A DNA stretch of 33,026 bases. Source: Planctomycetia bacterium (lineage in GTDB: Bacteria > Planctomycetota > Planctomycetia > Pirellulales > Thermoguttaceae). Where the stretch lies: positions 1-33,026 of the forward strand of contig JAUNSU010000020.1 of NCBI GenBank assembly GCA_030539035.1. The letters run 5' to 3'. The notes beneath the pieces are model-generated. The model was not told where the DNA came from and did no database searches. It saw only the letters and a program-made list of their open reading frames with translations. Below, one piece after another: positions 31,723 to 33,026 of this stretch. A program made the position numbers and the translations under genes. Position 1 is the stretch's first letter, and the number at the start of each line of letters is the position of its first letter.

Positions 31723-32462
31723 TTCTGATCCTCCTGATCTTCTTTCCAAAGGTCGGCCATCCAGGGAGTGGGGCGGACTGCTCGCAGGAAAGAGGAATTA
31801 TGCCATCCGGAACGAACCGCATCCGGGTTCGGATTCCCGTGAAAAACAATGATTTTCGTATCCGGTCTTTTCTTCGGTTCCAAAAAATATCCCAAAGGAA
31901 AAGCCCGCATAAAATGGCGTTTAAAACTCAGGCACCAACTCTCCGGCCAGTACTCCAGAATTCCTTTTTTTCTCATAAAATAGCTGAGAACCGCCTGTTC
32001 ATTTCGATGCTGGGCCCGAAATTCCGCTTCGTGCTGAAGAAAATCTTCCAGAATATCGGGATAGCGCCCGATCTCAAAGCGGAAGACAGAGGAATTTCCA
32101 ATATCTTTTCCTTTGAGATTCCAATCCTGAATAATTCGGAATTCGCCGGGAAGTTCAAAAAACGGATCCAGGCTTCCCGCGATCAAAAGATCCAGATCCA
32201 GAAATAGGGCCGTTCCTTCAAGATCTTCCAGCTTTTCCTTGAAAAGCGTGAGTTTATTCCATCCCCGTTCGGGAAGTCCTTTGGGAAGATTCAATTCCGG
32301 CAAAGGACGAATTTCAATATTCTTATTCAGGCCGTTCGAATCATCTGTAAAGCAGACAAAACGATGAGGGCGCTTCAAATTTCGCCGGACATTTTGAGCG
32401 AGAATATTGACATATTCCGGAGCGAATTTCGTTCCCCATTTCATACAGATAACATTGTCCAT
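31719..32462 (-). CDS. Glycosyltransferase-like protein
   Basis: A 247-residue soluble protein with a nucleotide-sugar glycosyltransferase (GT-A) look. The N-terminal strand is NVICMKWGTKFAPEYVNILA, then FVCFTDDSNGL, then a DxD-type motif FLDLDLLI with D89 and D91, which should bind the metal and sugar-nucleotide phosphates. NEQAVLSYFMRKKG and IVFHGNPNPD (a late histidine) fit the same fold, recalling GT8-type or bacterial LPS-type transferases. Donor and acceptor are unknown. The start at 32462 has AGGGA 7 bp upstream. An earlier in-frame ATG at 32501 lacks a Shine-Dalgarno and lies only 16 bp after the upstream stop. The stop overlaps the lipoprotein start, making a tight three-gene unit with the acidic protein upstream. 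Confidence 0.8.
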   Translation of the reverse strand: MDNVICMKWGTKFAPEYVNILAQNVRRNLKRPHRFVCFTDDSNGLNKNIEIRPLPELNLPKGLPERGWNKLTLFKEKLEDLEGTALFLDLDLLIAGSLDPFFELPGEFRIIQDWNLKGKDIGNSSVFRFEIGRYPDILEDFLQHEAEFRAQHRNEQAVLSYFMRKKGILEYWPESWCLSFKRHFMRAFPLGYFLEPKKRPDTKIIVFHGNPNPDAVRSGWHNSSFLRAVRPTPWMADLWKEDQEDQK

Positions 32463-32484
32463 AAGGGATCCCTTTCCGAATACT

Positions 32485-33026
32485 TTATTCAAGATCTCCA
32501 TTGAGGAAACGATGAAAAGATTCCTTATTATCGATTTTAAAAACCTCCCAATCGGAATTCTTCCGCAAGGCCGCGGAACAGGAGCACCAATCTTCAACAA
32601 ACTGATCGTCGCCGGCATCCTCTTCCGACTCGGGAACCGCCAAGATGATATCTCCGGATTCGTTGGTGAACTGTCCGCCGTCGGACTGTTCAATTCCATC
32701 GGACTCATTTCGGAGCATATCGGCGATCAGGGCGAGATGTTCCCAATTCTCCTCTTTAAGCCCGCTCTTTTTGATCTCGAAAGCAAAGCAGACCTGAACG
32801 GTTTTAAGAAAATCGGAAGTCCATTTTCGGTTGATCTTGGGCAGCATATTGGAAACCACCTTTTGGAATTCCGCCAGTTCCAATTCGAGAAGATCGGAAT
32901 TTTCCAGTGTATTCCTTTCAAGGACGGCAACAGGATTCTTTTCGGAATCATACAGGATAAACGATTCTTCACTGCCGTCGAAATCCTCGTCGAAATCTTC
33001 TTCTTCGGATTCTTCGTCGGATTCAT
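32485..33026 (-). CDS. Acidic protein of unknown function (5' end cut by window edge)
   Basis: The frame is open from the stop at 32485 to the right window edge, so the gene starts outside. The visible 180 or so residues begin with a very acidic stretch (ESDEESEEEDFDEDFDGSEE), then FILYDSEKNPVAVLERNTL and a more ordered part (ELAEFQKVVSNMLPKINRKW, VQVCFAFEIKKSGLKEENWE). A second acidic region follows (VPESEEDAGDDQFVEDW), and the end is FHRFLNGDLE. A TTG at 32883 would start a 132-residue protein, but the same frame continues upstream with good coding character, so an internal start is unlikely. There is no membrane segment. It lies 22 bp upstream of the glycosyltransferase-like gene on the same strand. 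No family recognised; it may be a cytosolic sensor or adaptor, which is a guess. Confidence 0.65.
   Translation of the reverse strand, partial: ESDEESEEEDFDEDFDGSEESFILYDSEKNPVAVLERNTLENSDLLELELAEFQKVVSNMLPKINRKWTSDFLKTVQVCFAFEIKKSGLKEENWEHLALIADMLRNESDGIEQSDGGQFTNESGDIILAVPESEEDAGDDQFVEDWCSCSAALRKNSDWEVFKIDNKESFHRFLNGDLE

Overview
The window looks like a chromosomal segment of a Planctomycetota or other PVC-superphylum bacterium. This is inferred from gene content and architecture, not from a marker-gene search. Supporting points are a dnaA gene with no dnaN or recF beside it, a GAF/HlyD/M50 membrane-export cassette of the kind seen in planctomycetes, a ThuA-domain protein, a heparinase-II/III-like secreted lyase, a stand-alone tRNA-Ile(GAT), and dispersed repeats built on the ACGGAT motif. 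Base composition is moderate. The two restriction-modification genes near the left end are visibly AT-richer than their neighbours.

Layout. Bases 1-3343 (+) hold the 3' part of a ThuA-like gene, then an overlapping pair encoding a DNA adenine methyltransferase and a PD-(D/E)xK endonuclease. Bases 9640-3501 (-) hold a three-gene cassette: tandem GAF-like domains plus a membrane segment plus HlyD; a periplasmic HlyD adaptor; and a PqqD-like domain fused to an M50 protease-like membrane domain and HlyD. Bases 16901-9980 (-) hold the heparinase-like lyase, gltX, an M20 dipeptidase and a metallo-beta-lactamase-fold hydrolase, the last two coupled by an ATGA overlap. Bases 17152-19534 (+) hold thioredoxin reductase and peptidase T, facing a 2-Cys peroxiredoxin (-) across a repeat element. 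Bases 20563-22200 (+) hold an unknown protein and a beta-hydroxyacid dehydrogenase. Next are an ABC-ATPase/GNAT fusion (-), tRNA-Ile (+) with a strong terminator, a second repeat copy, and a 1157-residue fatty-acyl-AMP-ligase/ACP/alpha-oxoamine-synthase fusion (-). Then come cdsA (-), a third repeat copy, a regulatory or possible origin region with a perfect DnaA box, and dnaA (+). The right edge (-) holds an acidic protein, a glycosyltransferase-like protein and a small lipoprotein in one compact operon.

How the genes relate. The export cassette probably forms one envelope complex whose substrate is unknown; its PqqD-like domain suggests peptide recognition. TrxB and the peroxiredoxin form a natural thiol-redox pair. 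The FAAL-ACP-AONS fusion is self-contained chemistry for joining an activated fatty acid to an amino acid, giving an amino-ketone lipid, and CdsA nearby serves phospholipid synthesis. The most interesting items are the export cassette, the lipid megaenzyme, the ABC/GNAT fusion and the dispersed element, two of whose three copies have direct repeats at their borders.
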